A stretch of DNA of 64,000 nt from Stenotrophomonas maltophilia (GCF_004920835.1 NZ_QFHO01000014.1:1-64000), one strand, 5' to 3'; counted from the stretch's first letter, positions 47,331 to 55,906 are shown. Notes: generated by a model not told the origin, from the letters alone. Translations and numbers: made by a program.

Positions 47331-48689
47331 ATGAGCACTGCACCCTATGATTACGATCTGATCGTCCTTGGCGGTGGCTCCGCCGGCCTGGCTGGCGCGA
47401 TCCGCGCCGCGCAGCACGGCAAGCGCGTGGCGATGCTGGAGCCGGGCGAACTGGGCGGGACCTGCGTCAATGTCGGCTGCGTGCCGAAGAAGGCGATGTG
47501 GCTGGCGGCCGACCTGCACGAGCGCATCGGCCTGGCCAGTGCGATGGGCTTCGATGTCCAAGCGCGCCCGGCACTTTCCTGGAAGGAACTGGTGATCCAT
47601 CGCCAGGCCTACATCAGCAACATCCACACCAGCTACCACAAGCGCCTGGATGAGACCGGCGTGGTGCGTATTCCAGCGCGTGGCCATCTGCTGGATGCGC
47701 ACACCGTGGCCTGTAGCGATGGTGTGCGCTACAGCGCCGAGCACATCCTGATCGCCACTGGTGCGCACCCGTTGCGGCCCGACATTCCCGGTGCCGAACT
47801 GGGCCTGGTCTCCGACGATTTCTTCGATCTGCGCGCGGCGCCTGCCGAGGTCGCGATCATCGGGGGTGGTTACATCGCGGTGGAACTGGCGGGCCTGCTG
47901 CAGGCACTGGGCAGCAAGGTCAGCCTGCTGGTGCGCGGCAAGCGACTGCTGGAGCGGTTCGACTACGAACTGACCGATCAGTTGGCCGAGAACCTGAAAC
48001 AGCAGGGCGTGCGCATCCATTTCGACTACCGCCTGCGCGAACTGCAGCGCGATGGTGAACGCGTGCGTGCATTCGGCCATGACGGCCCACTCGACAGCGT
48101 GTTCGATGCGGTGTTCTTTGCTACCGGCCGCCGCGGCAACAGCCGTGATCTGGGCCTGGAAGCACTCGGCATCGGCATCGGCGAGCACCAGCAGGTGCAG
48201 GTGGACGAGTGGCAGACCACGAACGTGCCGAGCGTGCACGCGGTGGGGGACATCGCCGGCAAGGTCGGCCTGACCCCGGTGGCGGTGGCGGCATCGCGGC
48301 GGCTGATGGACCGCCTGTTCGGTGGCCGGCCGCAATCGAAGATGGATTACGAGAACGTGGCCAGCGTAGTGTTCTCGCACCCACCGCTGGGCGCGGTGGG
48401 CATGAGCGAAGAAGAAGCACGCGCGTGTTTCGACCAGGTGAGCGTCTACCACAGCCGTTTCCGCCCGATGCTGCAGGCGCTGGCAAATGGCACCCAGCGC
48501 AGCCTGTTCAAGATGGTCTGCGCCGGCCCGGAAGAACGCGTGGTCGGCATCCATCTGCTGGGCGAGGCCGCAGACGAGATCCTGCAGGGCTTCGCAGTGG
48601 CGGTGAAGATGGGCGCGACCAAGGCCCAGTTCGACGACACCGTGGCGATCCACCCGACGTCTGCTGAAGAAGTGGTGTTGATGCGCTGA
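47331..48689 (+). CDS. gorA: Glutathione-disulfide reductase
   Basis: 452 residues from the ATG at 47331. The FAD fingerprint is DLIVLGGGSAGLAGAIRAA and the redox-active disulfide is CVNVGC (about residues 45-50). The NADP-binding fold is AIIGGGYIAVELAG. The C-terminal VAIHPTSAEEVV supplies the His-Glu pair from the second subunit. It regenerates glutathione with NADPH. The 215-base region before it holds no other gene. A SMAG hairpin begins 14 bases after the stop. Confidence 0.95.
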   Translation: MSTAPYDYDLIVLGGGSAGLAGAIRAAQHGKRVAMLEPGELGGTCVNVGCVPKKAMWLAADLHERIGLASAMGFDVQARPALSWKELVIHRQAYISNIHTSYHKRLDETGVVRIPARGHLLDAHTVACSDGVRYSAEHILIATGAHPLRPDIPGAELGLVSDDFFDLRAAPAEVAIIGGGYIAVELAGLLQALGSKVSLLVRGKRLLERFDYELTDQLAENLKQQGVRIHFDYRLRELQRDGERVRAFGHDGPLDSVFDAVFFATGRRGNSRDLGLEALGIGIGEHQQVQVDEWQTTNVPSVHAVGDIAGKVGLTPVAVAASRRLMDRLFGGRPQSKMDYENVASVVFSHPPLGAVGMSEEEARACFDQVSVYHSRFRPMLQALANGTQRSLFKMVCAGPEERVVGIHLLGEAADEILQGFAVAVKMGATKAQFDDTVAIHPTSAEEVVLMR

Positions 48690-48702
48690 GCCGACACTCA
48701 CG

Positions 48703-48726
48703 GTAGTGCCGGCCGCTGGCCGGCAA
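48703..48726. repeat. SMAG-like hairpin after gorA
   Basis: GTAG-TGCCGGCC-GC-TGGCCGGCA: a single GTAG-headed stem-loop 13 bases past the glutathione reductase stop, probably forming the end of its mRNA. Confidence 0.8.
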
Positions 48727-48746
48727 CCTCGACAGCAACGGCCGAA

Positions 48747-48772
48747 GCAACAGCAACAGCAACAGCAACAGC
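48747..48772. repeat. (CAACAG)n short tandem repeat
   Basis: About four consecutive CAACAG hexamers, continuing the AACGGCCGAAGCAACAGC flank that also borders copies 2 and 3 of the large element (only one to two hexamers there). The count is likely variable between strains. Confidence 0.8.
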
Positions 48773-48788
48773 GTGCATTCCGTGGAAT

Positions 48789-49049
48789 GGCGGGGTGGGT
48801 CTGGTTGCGGGGGACGCTGCAAGTCCCCCTCCGGGGCCCGGCCCAGCCGCTGGCGGCTGTGCGTTCGGGCGCTTGCGAAGCAGTGCTTCGCAAGCAAAGC
48901 GCCCTCACCCCCGCAAGCTCGGTCGCCGCTTGCTCGTGTGCGCTGTCCTGCGTACACGGCAAGACCGGGGTTGGGCGTCCTGCCCAACCCGCCCGAGGCG
49001 TGCCTCGGGCCCATGCGGCTCACGCCCCCGCAACCGGACCCACCCCGCC
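48789..49049. repeat. Large inverted-repeat element, copy 4 (expanded interior)
   Basis: Arms 48789-48813 and 49025-49049 pair over 25 bases with one G-T wobble. The interior of about 211 bases holds several extra stems: GCTTGCGAAGC-AGT-GCTTCGCAAGC near 48869-48893, GGGTTGGGC-GTCCT-GCCCAACCC near 48968-48990 and CCCGAGGC-GTG-CCTCGGG. It is a larger version of copies 1-3. No gene is apparent inside, and the gap from gorA to the next gene (569 bases) is otherwise repeats. Confidence 0.8.
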
Positions 49050-49098
49050 TTCGACAGACTCCTGCGATCTATCCGAACTGCGTTTTGTGTTGCTGTTG

Positions 49099-49145
49099 GT
49101 AGGTGTCGACCTTGGTCGACACGTAGATCCACGCCATGCGTGGAT
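49099..49145. repeat. SMAG-like tandem hairpin pair
   Basis: GTAG-GTGTCGACC-TT-GGTCGACAC followed directly by GTAG-ATCCACGC-CAT-GCGTGGAT. It is nearly identical to 144-186 and holds the same position relative to the large element. Confidence 0.85.
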
Positions 49146-49258
49146 CAGGAGTTGCAGTGAGCATGAACGGACATCGGATCGTTCGCCCGGAAGTGCCATG
49201 AGACAATTGGAAGCAATCCGGCTGCTTCCAGCCGCCCATGCGGCCCGTTTTCTTCCTG

Positions 49259-50179
49259 ATGTCCACTTCTTCCCCCCGCATCGCCACCACGTCCCCGCGC
49301 ATCGCTCTGGGCGGCATCGGCCTGGCTGCAATCGGCGCCATTGCCGCTTCAGGCAAGGCCATCATCGTCAAGCTGGGGCTGCGCCATGGCGTGGATGCCA
49401 CAACGCTGCTGGCGCTGCGCATGCTGATGGCGCTGCCCCTGTTCGCGCTGATGGCGGTGTGGGCCTCGCGCCGTGCCGCACCGCTGTCCTGGCGCGACCG
49501 TGCACGCGTGCTGTGGCTGGGCTTCACCGGCTATTACCTGTCCAGCCTGCTGGACTTCCAGGGGCTGCAGTACATCAGCGTGACCCTGGAACGATTGATC
49601 CTGTACTTGAACCCGACCCTGGTACTGCTGATCAACGTGCTGCTGGCACGACAGCGGCCGGGCCGCTGGCAGATCGGTGCGCTGGTGCTGAGCTATATCG
49701 GCGTGCTGATCGCCTTCGGCCACGATCTGCAGCGTGAGGGCGGGCAGATCATCCTCGGCAGCCTGCTGGTGCTGGGCAGTGCACTCAGCTATGCGCTGTA
49801 CCTGTTCGGCAGTGGGCAGGTGGTGGCGCGCATCGGTGCGGTGCGGCTGACCGCCTATGCCAGCTGCGTGGCCAGCGCGCTGGTGCTGCTGCATTTCGCG
49901 GTGACCCATCCGCTGCCGCTGCTGTGGCAGGCTCCGGCGCCGGTGCAGTGGCTGTCGCTGGTCAACGCCACCGTGTGCACGGTGCTGCCGGTGCTGGCGA
50001 TCATGCTGGCGGTGCAGCGCGTGGGTTCGTCGCTGGCCGCGCAGGTCGGTATGCTGGGCCCTGTTTCCACCATCGTGATGAGCCTATGGCTGCTCGACGA
50101 ACCGATGGGGCCGGCGCAGATCGCCGGCACCGTACTGGTGCTGATCGGCGTACTGCTGGTGACCCGCCTGCGACGCTGA
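49259..50179 (+). CDS. EamA/DMT-family transporter
   Basis: 306 residues from the ATG at 49259 (an ATG 21 bases earlier is possible; neither has a clear ribosome-binding site). Ten hydrophobic helices form two EamA domains (about 15-140 and 150-300). GLQYISVTLERLILYLNPTLVLLINVLL and GMLGPVSTIVMSLWLLDEPMGPAQIAGTVLVLIG are typical helix ends of the two repeats. It is an inner-membrane metabolite exporter or importer of unknown substrate. Its stop overlaps the next gene. Confidence 0.9.
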   Translation: MSTSSPRIATTSPRIALGGIGLAAIGAIAASGKAIIVKLGLRHGVDATTLLALRMLMALPLFALMAVWASRRAAPLSWRDRARVLWLGFTGYYLSSLLDFQGLQYISVTLERLILYLNPTLVLLINVLLARQRPGRWQIGALVLSYIGVLIAFGHDLQREGGQIILGSLLVLGSALSYALYLFGSGQVVARIGAVRLTAYASCVASALVLLHFAVTHPLPLLWQAPAPVQWLSLVNATVCTVLPVLAIMLAVQRVGSSLAAQVGMLGPVSTIVMSLWLLDEPMGPAQIAGTVLVLIGVLLVTRLRR

Positions 50180-50514
50180 CGCCGGAGCAGGCGCGTGCGC
50201 GCATCCTGGCGGTGATCCGTGCGATTCCGCCTGGCAAGGTGATGGGCTACGGCCAGGTGGCGATGCGTGCCGGCCTGCCTGGGCGCGCGCGGTTGACCGC
50301 ACGCATCCTCGGCCAGAACGACGATCCAGACCTGCCCTGGCACCGCGTGCTGCGCTCGGATGGGCGCATTGCCATGGAAGAAGGGTCGGCCGGCTGGCGC
50401 GAGCAGTCGCAGCGGCTGCGTGCCGAGGGCGTAGTGGTGGAGAATGGCCGGGTGCGGATGCCCGCGACCGATCCGGTTGCAGCGCTGGATGCGGCCGTGT
50501 GGGGCCCCGGTTGA
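50176..50514 (+). CDS. Alkyltransferase-like protein (ATL, MGMT-like DNA-binding)
   Basis: About 112 residues if it starts at the CTG at 50176, which overlaps the transporter stop by 4 bases (CTGA). The MGMT DNA-binding domain is clear (LAVIRAIPPGKVMGYGQVAMRAGLP), but the catalytic PCHR is PWHR (LPWHRVLRS), so it cannot accept alkyl groups. This is the ATL class, which flags O6-alkylguanine for nucleotide-excision repair. The only ATG/GTG starts near are inside the domain (GTG 50212, GTG 50239, ATG 50242) and would remove its first helix; a non-ATG/GTG/TTG start is therefore likely. Confidence 0.85.
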   Translation: MTPEQARARILAVIRAIPPGKVMGYGQVAMRAGLPGRARLTARILGQNDDPDLPWHRVLRSDGRIAMEEGSAGWREQSQRLRAEGVVVENGRVRMPATDPVAALDAAVWGPG

Positions 50515-50607
50515 GCGCCGCTGGCGACTGAACAGGCTACGCCTGCCGGTCGCCAACAAGACACGGTGCTGCGGCTATGATGGAGGCCGTTCCATGCCGG
50601 TGCTCCC

Positions 50608-51282
50608 ATGTTCCCGCGACTGCCTACCGTTACCAAGGCCCTGCTGATCGCCAACGCGATCCTGTTCCTGCTGCAGCAGCCGTTCCTGCTCGGCATGCAG
50701 ACCTTCGAGCCGTTCATGCTGCAACCGTTGCAGCAGGGCTTCGACGCATTCTCGCCGGGTGGCAACTTCCAGCCGTGGCAGCTGCTGACCTATGGCTTCC
50801 TGCACGGCAGCTTCGGGCACCTGTTCTTCAACATGCTGGCCGTCTTCATGTTTGGCGCGCCACTGGAGCAGACCTGGGGCGAGAAGCGCTTCCTGCTCTA
50901 TTACCTGGTGTGCGTGGCCGGTGCCGGCGTCTGCCAGCTGCTGGTGGGCACGCTGCTGGAAAACCCGGCCACGGTGCTGGGCGCTTCCGGTGGCGTGTTC
51001 GGCCTGCTGCTGGCCTACGGCATGTTGTTCCCGAACCAACGGGTGATGCTGCTGTTCCCGCCGATTCCGATGAAGGCACGGACCTTCGTGATCCTGTTCG
51101 GCGTGGGCGAGCTGGTGCTGGGCATGACCGGCTGGCAGCCGGGCGTGGCCCATTTCGCGCACCTGGGCGGCATGCTGTTCGGCTGGTTGCTGATCCGCTA
51201 CTGGCGCGGGCAGCCGCCGTTCAACAAGCGTCGTCCGCCCGGCCCGCCGAAGCGCCCGAACCATCTGCGCAGCGTGAAGTGA
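50608..51282 (+). CDS. Rhomboid family intramembrane serine protease
   Basis: 224 residues with about six membrane helices. The catalytic serine is in GASG (Ser127) and the catalytic histidine in AHFAHLGG (His185). The HGSFGHLFFNMLAVFMFG stretch is the usual second-helix HxxxN region. Rhomboids cut single-span membrane proteins within the bilayer; the substrate here is unknown. The tail (RRPPGPPKRPNH) is basic and proline-rich. Its 3' end is followed by three SMAG-like hairpins. Confidence 0.95.
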   Translation: MFPRLPTVTKALLIANAILFLLQQPFLLGMQTFEPFMLQPLQQGFDAFSPGGNFQPWQLLTYGFLHGSFGHLFFNMLAVFMFGAPLEQTWGEKRFLLYYLVCVAGAGVCQLLVGTLLENPATVLGASGGVFGLLLAYGMLFPNQRVMLLFPPIPMKARTFVILFGVGELVLGMTGWQPGVAHFAHLGGMLFGWLLIRYWRGQPPFNKRRPPGPPKRPNHLRSVK

Positions 51283-51308
51283 GGCGCGATGCGCCTCGCT
51301 TCACGCGG

Positions 51309-51420
51309 GTAGGTGCCAACCTTGGTTGGCACGCTTTGAACGGGATCATTTGACGCTGTAGGTGCCGACCGTTGGTCGGCACGCATTGCCCGGTAGTTGC
51401 CAACCTTGGTTGGCACCTAC
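51309..51420. repeat. Triple SMAG-like array
   Basis: Three GTAG-headed stem-loops in 112 bases: GTAG-GTGCCAACC-TT-GGTTGGCAC (51309-51332), GTAG-GTGCCGACC-GT-TGGTCGGCAC (51358-51382) and GTAG-TTGCCAACC-TT-GGTTGGCAC ending CCTAC (51393-51420). It lies between the convergent rhomboid and FAD oxidoreductase genes and is the only sequence of note in that 193-base gap. Confidence 0.88.
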
Positions 51421-51475
51421 CAACAGCAGATCGCGACAACGGCAGGGCAAACCCGCATCCGCGCGTGGCGAGGAT

Positions 51476-53059
51476 CTACAGATCCTGCAACACCACCTGG
51501 GCGGCATTGTGTCCCGGCGCACCGGTCACACCGCCACCGGGATGGGTGCCCGACCCGCACAGGTATAGTCCGGGCAGGGCGCCGCGATAGCCGGCCTGGC
51601 CGACCATCGGTCGAGCCGAGAACAGCTGGTTGGCACTGAGCGCGCCATGAAAAATGTCGCCACCGATCAGGCCGAAGGTCCGTTCAAGATCCAGCGGTGA
51701 CAGCACCTGTCGACCGAGAACACTGTCGGCGAAGCCGGGTGCATACCGTTCAACGGTGGCGATCATCAGGTCGGCAACGGTATCGCGGTGATCATCCCAA
51801 TGGCGGCCTTCAGGCAACACCGGCGCCACGTGCTGGCAGAACAGGCTGGCCACATGCTGGCCGGGCGGCGCCAGCGAATCGTCCAGCGTACTGGGAATGA
51901 GCATTTCCACGATCGGTTCGCGCGACCAGCCGTCGCGGCGCGCATCCAGCCAGGCCCGGTCCATGTAGTCCAGGCTGGGCGCAATGATGATGCCGGCGCT
52001 GAGGTGATCGCCGGGGCCGGGCAGGGCGCGGAAGTCCGGCAACCGCGACAGCGCCACGTTCATCCGGAAGGTGCCGGAGCCGCAACGCCAGTTCGCCATC
52101 CGCTCGCGCGTAGCTGCCGGTACCTGCGAAGGTTCCAACAATTGCTCGTACAGCAGTTTTGGATTGACGTTGGCGATCACTGCTCTTGCACGCAGGATTT
52201 CACCGTTGGCCAGTTCCACGCCCACCGCGCGGCCCTGTTCGATCCGCACGCGCTGCACCCCGGCCTCCGCGCGCAGTTCCGCGCCGGCCTCGCGTGCCGA
52301 CGCCGCAATCGCCTGGCTGATCGTTCCCATGCCGCCGATCGCGTGGCCCCACGCGCCTTTCACGCCATTGCACTGGCCGAATACGTGGTGCAGCAGCACG
52401 TACGCACTGCCCGGTGTGTACGGGCTTGCGTAGTTGCCGACGATGCCATCGAAACCAAACAGCGCCTTGATCGGCGCGCTCTCGAACCAGCGATCCAGAT
52501 ACTCGGCCGCCGACAGCGTGAACAGGTCGAGCAGTTCCTGCCGCAGCGAGGTATCCAGCGTAGCCAGTTCACGACCGAGGCGGCCCATCTGCCACAGGGC
52601 GGGCAGGGCACGCCAACCGCCCGTCACGCCCAGATCCGGTGGCGCACGCAGAGCCCACGCGCGCAGTACGTCGGCGAAGATCTCCAGGCGCGCCTCGTAC
52701 GCTGGCAAGCGCTGCGCATCCTGTTTGGAGAACTTCGCTACTTCGGCCTGGGTGCGGCCCAGCGCCGACAGCAGATAGCGGTCATCAGGCAACGGCAGGA
52801 AGTTGTTGGCCGGACGCGCGACGATGCGCAGCCCATGTGCATGCAGCTGCAGGTCATCGATCACCTGCGGTTGCAGCAGCGAGACCGTGTATGACGCCAC
52901 CGAATTGCGGAAACCGGGATGGAATTCCTCGGTGACTGCCGCGCCGCCGAGAACGCCACGACGTTCCAGCACCAGCACTTTCTTTCCGCCGCGCGCCAGA
53001 TAGGCCGCGCAGACCAAGCCGTTGTGGCCACCGCCAACGATGATCGCATCCCAGGTCAT
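51476..53059 (-). CDS. FAD-dependent oxidoreductase (PYROXD2/phytoene-desaturase-like)
   Basis: 527 residues from the ATG at 53059 (GAGG 6 bases upstream; a GTG two codons earlier is possible). The FAD-binding beta-alpha-beta fingerprint is IIVGGGHNGLVCAAYLARGG, and the C-terminal FAD motif is PGLYLCGSGTHPGGGVTGAPGHNAA. This pairing is characteristic of PYROXD2-type and carotenoid-desaturase-like flavoproteins. No carotenoid gene is nearby, so a role in carotenoid synthesis is unlikely. Substrate unknown. Cytosolic. Confidence 0.88.
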   Translation of the reverse strand: MTWDAIIVGGGHNGLVCAAYLARGGKKVLVLERRGVLGGAAVTEEFHPGFRNSVASYTVSLLQPQVIDDLQLHAHGLRIVARPANNFLPLPDDRYLLSALGRTQAEVAKFSKQDAQRLPAYEARLEIFADVLRAWALRAPPDLGVTGGWRALPALWQMGRLGRELATLDTSLRQELLDLFTLSAAEYLDRWFESAPIKALFGFDGIVGNYASPYTPGSAYVLLHHVFGQCNGVKGAWGHAIGGMGTISQAIAASAREAGAELRAEAGVQRVRIEQGRAVGVELANGEILRARAVIANVNPKLLYEQLLEPSQVPAATRERMANWRCGSGTFRMNVALSRLPDFRALPGPGDHLSAGIIIAPSLDYMDRAWLDARRDGWSREPIVEMLIPSTLDDSLAPPGQHVASLFCQHVAPVLPEGRHWDDHRDTVADLMIATVERYAPGFADSVLGRQVLSPLDLERTFGLIGGDIFHGALSANQLFSARPMVGQAGYRGALPGLYLCGSGTHPGGGVTGAPGHNAAQVVLQDL

Positions 53060-53070
53060 CAGCACCTCGG

Positions 53071-53158
53071 AAAAAGGGACGGAGGGAGTTAAGTCGCAAT
53101 CTGCATCTGAGCACAGGACAGGGGCAGAAACGACTTAATCCCCTCCGTCCCCTTTTTT
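53071..53158. repeat. 88-base palindromic repeat with GGGACGGAGGG arms
   Basis: Left arm AAAAAGGGACGGAGGGAGTTAAGTCG (given in parts: GGGACGGAGGG at 53076-53086, TTAAGTCG to 53096) pairs with CGACTTAATCCCCTCCGTCCC from 53131. The right arm supplies the TAA stop and the last codons of the VOC gene at 53135, and the left arm reaches the leader of the oxidoreductase gene at 53059. It fills nearly all of the gap between these genes. Confidence 0.82.
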
Positions 53159-53629
53159 GATTGCCGCTTCGATGGTGGCGATGTCGATCTTCTTCATCGG
53201 CATCATCGCGTTGAAGGCGCGCTTGGCCAGTGCCTTGTCCTTGCTGGTTACCGCTTCGATCAGCATGCGCGGGCTGATCTGCCAGGAGATGCCCCAGCGG
53301 TCCTTGCACCAGCCGCATTGGCTCTCCTGTCCGCCGTTGCCGACGATCGCATTCCACAGGCGGTCGGTCTCGGCCTGGTCCTCGGTCTGGATCTGGAAGG
53401 AGAACGCTTCGCTGTGCTTGAACGCGGTGCCGCCGTTGAGGCCGACACAGGGAACACCACAGACCGTGAACTCGACCGTCAGCACATTGCCTTCCTTGCC
53501 GTCGGGATAGTCACCGGGGGCGTGATGCACGGCGGTCACCGCGCTGTCGGGCAGGAGGCTGGCGTAGAAGGTGGCGGCCTCGAGCGCGCCGTTGTCGTAC
53601 CAGACACAGATCGTATTCTTGTGTGCCAT
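53135..53629 (-). CDS. VOC family protein, PhnB-like
   Basis: 164 residues from the ATG at 53629. One PhnB/3-demethylubiquinone-methyltransferase-like VOC domain: NTICVWYDNGALEAATFYASLLPDSAV at the start, VGLNGGTAFKHSEAFSFQI in the middle, and CGWCKDRWGISWQISP. The last residues KKGDGGD and stop come from the palindromic repeat at 53071-53158. The family has diverse roles and nothing indicates a substrate. Together with the oxidoreductase it may form one transcript. Confidence 0.9.
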   Translation of the reverse strand: MAHKNTICVWYDNGALEAATFYASLLPDSAVTAVHHAPGDYPDGKEGNVLTVEFTVCGVPCVGLNGGTAFKHSEAFSFQIQTEDQAETDRLWNAIVGNGGQESQCGWCKDRWGISWQISPRMLIEAVTSKDKALAKRAFNAMMPMKKIDIATIEAAIKKGDGGD

Positions 53630-53702
53630 GTCGGGGCTCCGCGATGGACGAAGCCGCAGCGATAGCACGCCCGGTGTTAACCCGGGATCGTGCTGCACCC
53701 GC

Positions 53703-53728
53703 AAAAAAGGGCGCCCGAAGGCGCCCTC
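53703..53728 (-). terminator. Intrinsic terminator of the first M13 gene
   Basis: GGGCGCC, CGAA loop and GGCGCCC with A6 on the plus strand (53703-53708) give a T6 tail on the minus strand, 25 bases past the stop. Confidence 0.88.
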
Positions 53729-53752
53729 TGCATTACCGGTGCGGCAGTTGGC

Positions 53753-55759
53753 TCAGCGCCAGACCTTGATCTGCTCGGCTTCGCTGCGCTGCATCGGCTG
53801 GCCGGCCTTGCAGCTGAAGGTGGCGCCAAATGCCGGCAGGTTGGCCAGCGTGCCGTTGCTGCGCCACAGGCCCGGCGCACGGATGTCGGCGGTCAGGCGG
53901 CGCACGGCTTCGTTCGGCGACAGCTGCTGTGCCCACAGCGCCGACCAGGCGCGGAAGAAGCCCTGCTGCTGTGCCTGCTTGGCCTTCGGCTCCTGTGCGA
54001 GATAAGCCGCCCAGGCCAGCTCCAGGCCGGCGATGTCGGCCAGGTTCTCTTCCTGGGTCAGCGTGCCGTTGACCTTGGCACCCTTCACGCCCGGGAAATC
54101 ATAGCTGCCGTACTGCGCGGCCACGCGGTTGCCGAGCAGGGTCCAGGCGGTCTTGTCGGCCGGGGTCCACCAGCTGCGCAACTCGCCCTTGGCGTCGACC
54201 AGCGCACCCTTGGCATCGATCGCACGGGTCAGTTCGTGGCCAACCAGGCCACCGAAGCTGCCGAACTTGTCGGCGGCATCGGCCTTGGCGTTGAACACCG
54301 GGCCCTGCAGGATCGCGGCGGTGACGATCAGGCGGTTCTGGGCCAGGTCGTAGGCCAGCGACGGCTGCTGCGGCAGCACGTCCCAGCGACGGTCGGCGTT
54401 GCCCTTGCCGATGCGCTTCATTTCCTCGCGATGGCGCCAGGTCGAAGCGATCAGCATGTTGCCGCCGAACGAGCCACGGCCCATCGGCTGCACGCTGTAG
54501 TCGAGGTCGCGCAGCGGGGTGCCGATCTCGATCTTCAGCGCGGCCAGCTTGGCCTGCGCTTCGGTCTTGGCCTCGGCGCTCATCCAGCTGCTGTTCTTGA
54601 CCGCTTCGATCTGCACTTCACGGACCTTGTCGACGATCCACGCCGCCTGGCGACGGTCTTCGGCCGGCAGGTAACGGGCGGCGTATTCGCGACCGACCAT
54701 CGGGCCAGCGGCCACGTTGATCGCATCGAGCACGTCTTCCCAACGCTGCGGCGGCAGGGTCTCGCCACGCAGCACGCGGCCGCGGAATTCGAACTCGGCG
54801 TCGCGGTAGGCCTTGGACAGGTACGGCGCCATCGAGTCGCCCACGCGCCAGCGCAGGTAGGCCTTCCACTGGTCCGGCTTGAGCTTGGTGACCATGCCGT
54901 CGAGCTGCTTGAACAGGCCCGGGTCGGCCAGCGAGACCAGGTCGTCATCCACGCCCTGTGCCTTCAGGAAAGCGTCCAGCTGCAGGTTGCGGTAGCGGCT
55001 GTTGAGCTCCTTGGTGGAGATCGGCGCGTAGTTGTTGAACGGGTTGTTGATGCCGGCCAGCGACTGCGCATTGCGTGCCAGCTCGGTTTCCAGCGCGATC
55101 ACCGCCTGCGACTCGGCATCCAGCTTGGCGGCCGGGGTGCCGGTCAGCGCCAGGATCTGCTTGACGTAGTTGCGGTAGCGCCCCATCAGGGCCACGGTGT
55201 CGGCATCTGTACGGGTATAGAACGCCGGATCCGGCAAGCCCATGCCGCCCTGCATGAAGTAGCCGATGTGGCGGTCAAGTGCCTTCAGGTCGACGTCCGG
55301 GCCGAAGTTGAAGGCCACCGGGATGCCGACCTGGTGCAGTGCCGCGATCGAGGCCGGTACATCCTTGGCCTTCTTGATCGCGTTGATGCGGGTCAGCAGC
55401 GGTGCGATCGGGTTGGAGCCGTCCGCTTCCACGGCCGCTTCGTCCAGGCCACTGGCCCAGAAATCACCCAGCAGCTTCTGCACGTTGCCCTGCGGCGACT
55501 TCATCGCCGCGTCGAGCAGTTCGCGCTGCTGCTGGCGGCTGCGGTCGACCAGCTGGCCCAGTGCGGTGATGGCGCCGGTCTGCGGTACCGGGTTGGCCTT
55601 CAGCCAGCCTGCATTGGTGGCGTCGTAGAAGTCGCTGCACTGGGCGCTGACAGCCGGGGCGCGCGCGGCCTTTTTCTTGGCGGCGAATGCATCGTGGGTC
55701 GGGACCAGGGTCGCCAGGCTGATGCCCAGGGCGATGGCAAGCGGACGGAAATTGGGCAT
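53753..55759 (-). CDS. M13 (neprilysin) family protein with a degenerate zinc site
   Basis: 668 residues. A signal peptide ends at AFA (about residue 26). The M13 fold is recognisable throughout (FYDATNAGWLKANPVPQT; WDVLPQQPSLAYDLAQNRLIVTAAILQGPVF; EENLADIAGLELAW). The zinc motif HExxH is HELTR at 508-512, so the second zinc-ligand His is Arg (CGT where CAT would be His, one base apart). The usual NAFY/NAYY substrate motif is also absent (SLAYDLAQN). The ExxxD glutamate is present. It may be a non-catalytic paralogue of the canonical M13 enzyme encoded upstream. Confidence 0.93.
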   Translation of the reverse strand: MPNFRPLAIALGISLATLVPTHDAFAAKKKAARAPAVSAQCSDFYDATNAGWLKANPVPQTGAITALGQLVDRSRQQQRELLDAAMKSPQGNVQKLLGDFWASGLDEAAVEADGSNPIAPLLTRINAIKKAKDVPASIAALHQVGIPVAFNFGPDVDLKALDRHIGYFMQGGMGLPDPAFYTRTDADTVALMGRYRNYVKQILALTGTPAAKLDAESQAVIALETELARNAQSLAGINNPFNNYAPISTKELNSRYRNLQLDAFLKAQGVDDDLVSLADPGLFKQLDGMVTKLKPDQWKAYLRWRVGDSMAPYLSKAYRDAEFEFRGRVLRGETLPPQRWEDVLDAINVAAGPMVGREYAARYLPAEDRRQAAWIVDKVREVQIEAVKNSSWMSAEAKTEAQAKLAALKIEIGTPLRDLDYSVQPMGRGSFGGNMLIASTWRHREEMKRIGKGNADRRWDVLPQQPSLAYDLAQNRLIVTAAILQGPVFNAKADAADKFGSFGGLVGHELTRAIDAKGALVDAKGELRSWWTPADKTAWTLLGNRVAAQYGSYDFPGVKGAKVNGTLTQEENLADIAGLELAWAAYLAQEPKAKQAQQQGFFRAWSALWAQQLSPNEAVRRLTADIRAPGLWRSNGTLANLPAFGATFSCKAGQPMQRSEAEQIKVWR

Positions 55760-55861
55760 GTGGAACGAATCCGTGATGGATTGAGGGCGCGCGCACTATA
55801 GCAAGCTGTGCATCGACGCGGCATGCAGGCGTCACGCCCTGTTCGCGGGTCACCGGCATCA

Positions 55862-55884
55862 GTAGATCCAGGCCATGCGTGGAT
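55862..55884. repeat. SMAG-like single hairpin
   Basis: GTAG-ATCCAGGC-CAT-GCGTGGAT, a mismatched version of the unit at 43593 and 49122, lying in the gap between the two M13 genes. Confidence 0.7.
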
Positions 55885-55906
55885 GACATGCAATGCGCCG
55901 CCAAAA

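Noticed and set aside
48747-48772. CAACAG repeat as a coding Gln/Asn tract
   Set aside because: It continues the conserved flank of the large repeat element and no supported gene covers it.
51309-51420. Triple repeat as a CRISPR array
   Set aside because: Units are individually palindromic, differ in sequence, have irregular spacing (about 25 and 10 bases) and no cas genes are present. They fit SMAG/REP repeats.
51476-53059. Carotenoid (phytoene) desaturase of a pigment cluster
   Set aside because: Only the FAD folds are shared; no phytoene synthase or other crt gene is nearby and the C-terminal motif fits PYROXD2-like proteins.
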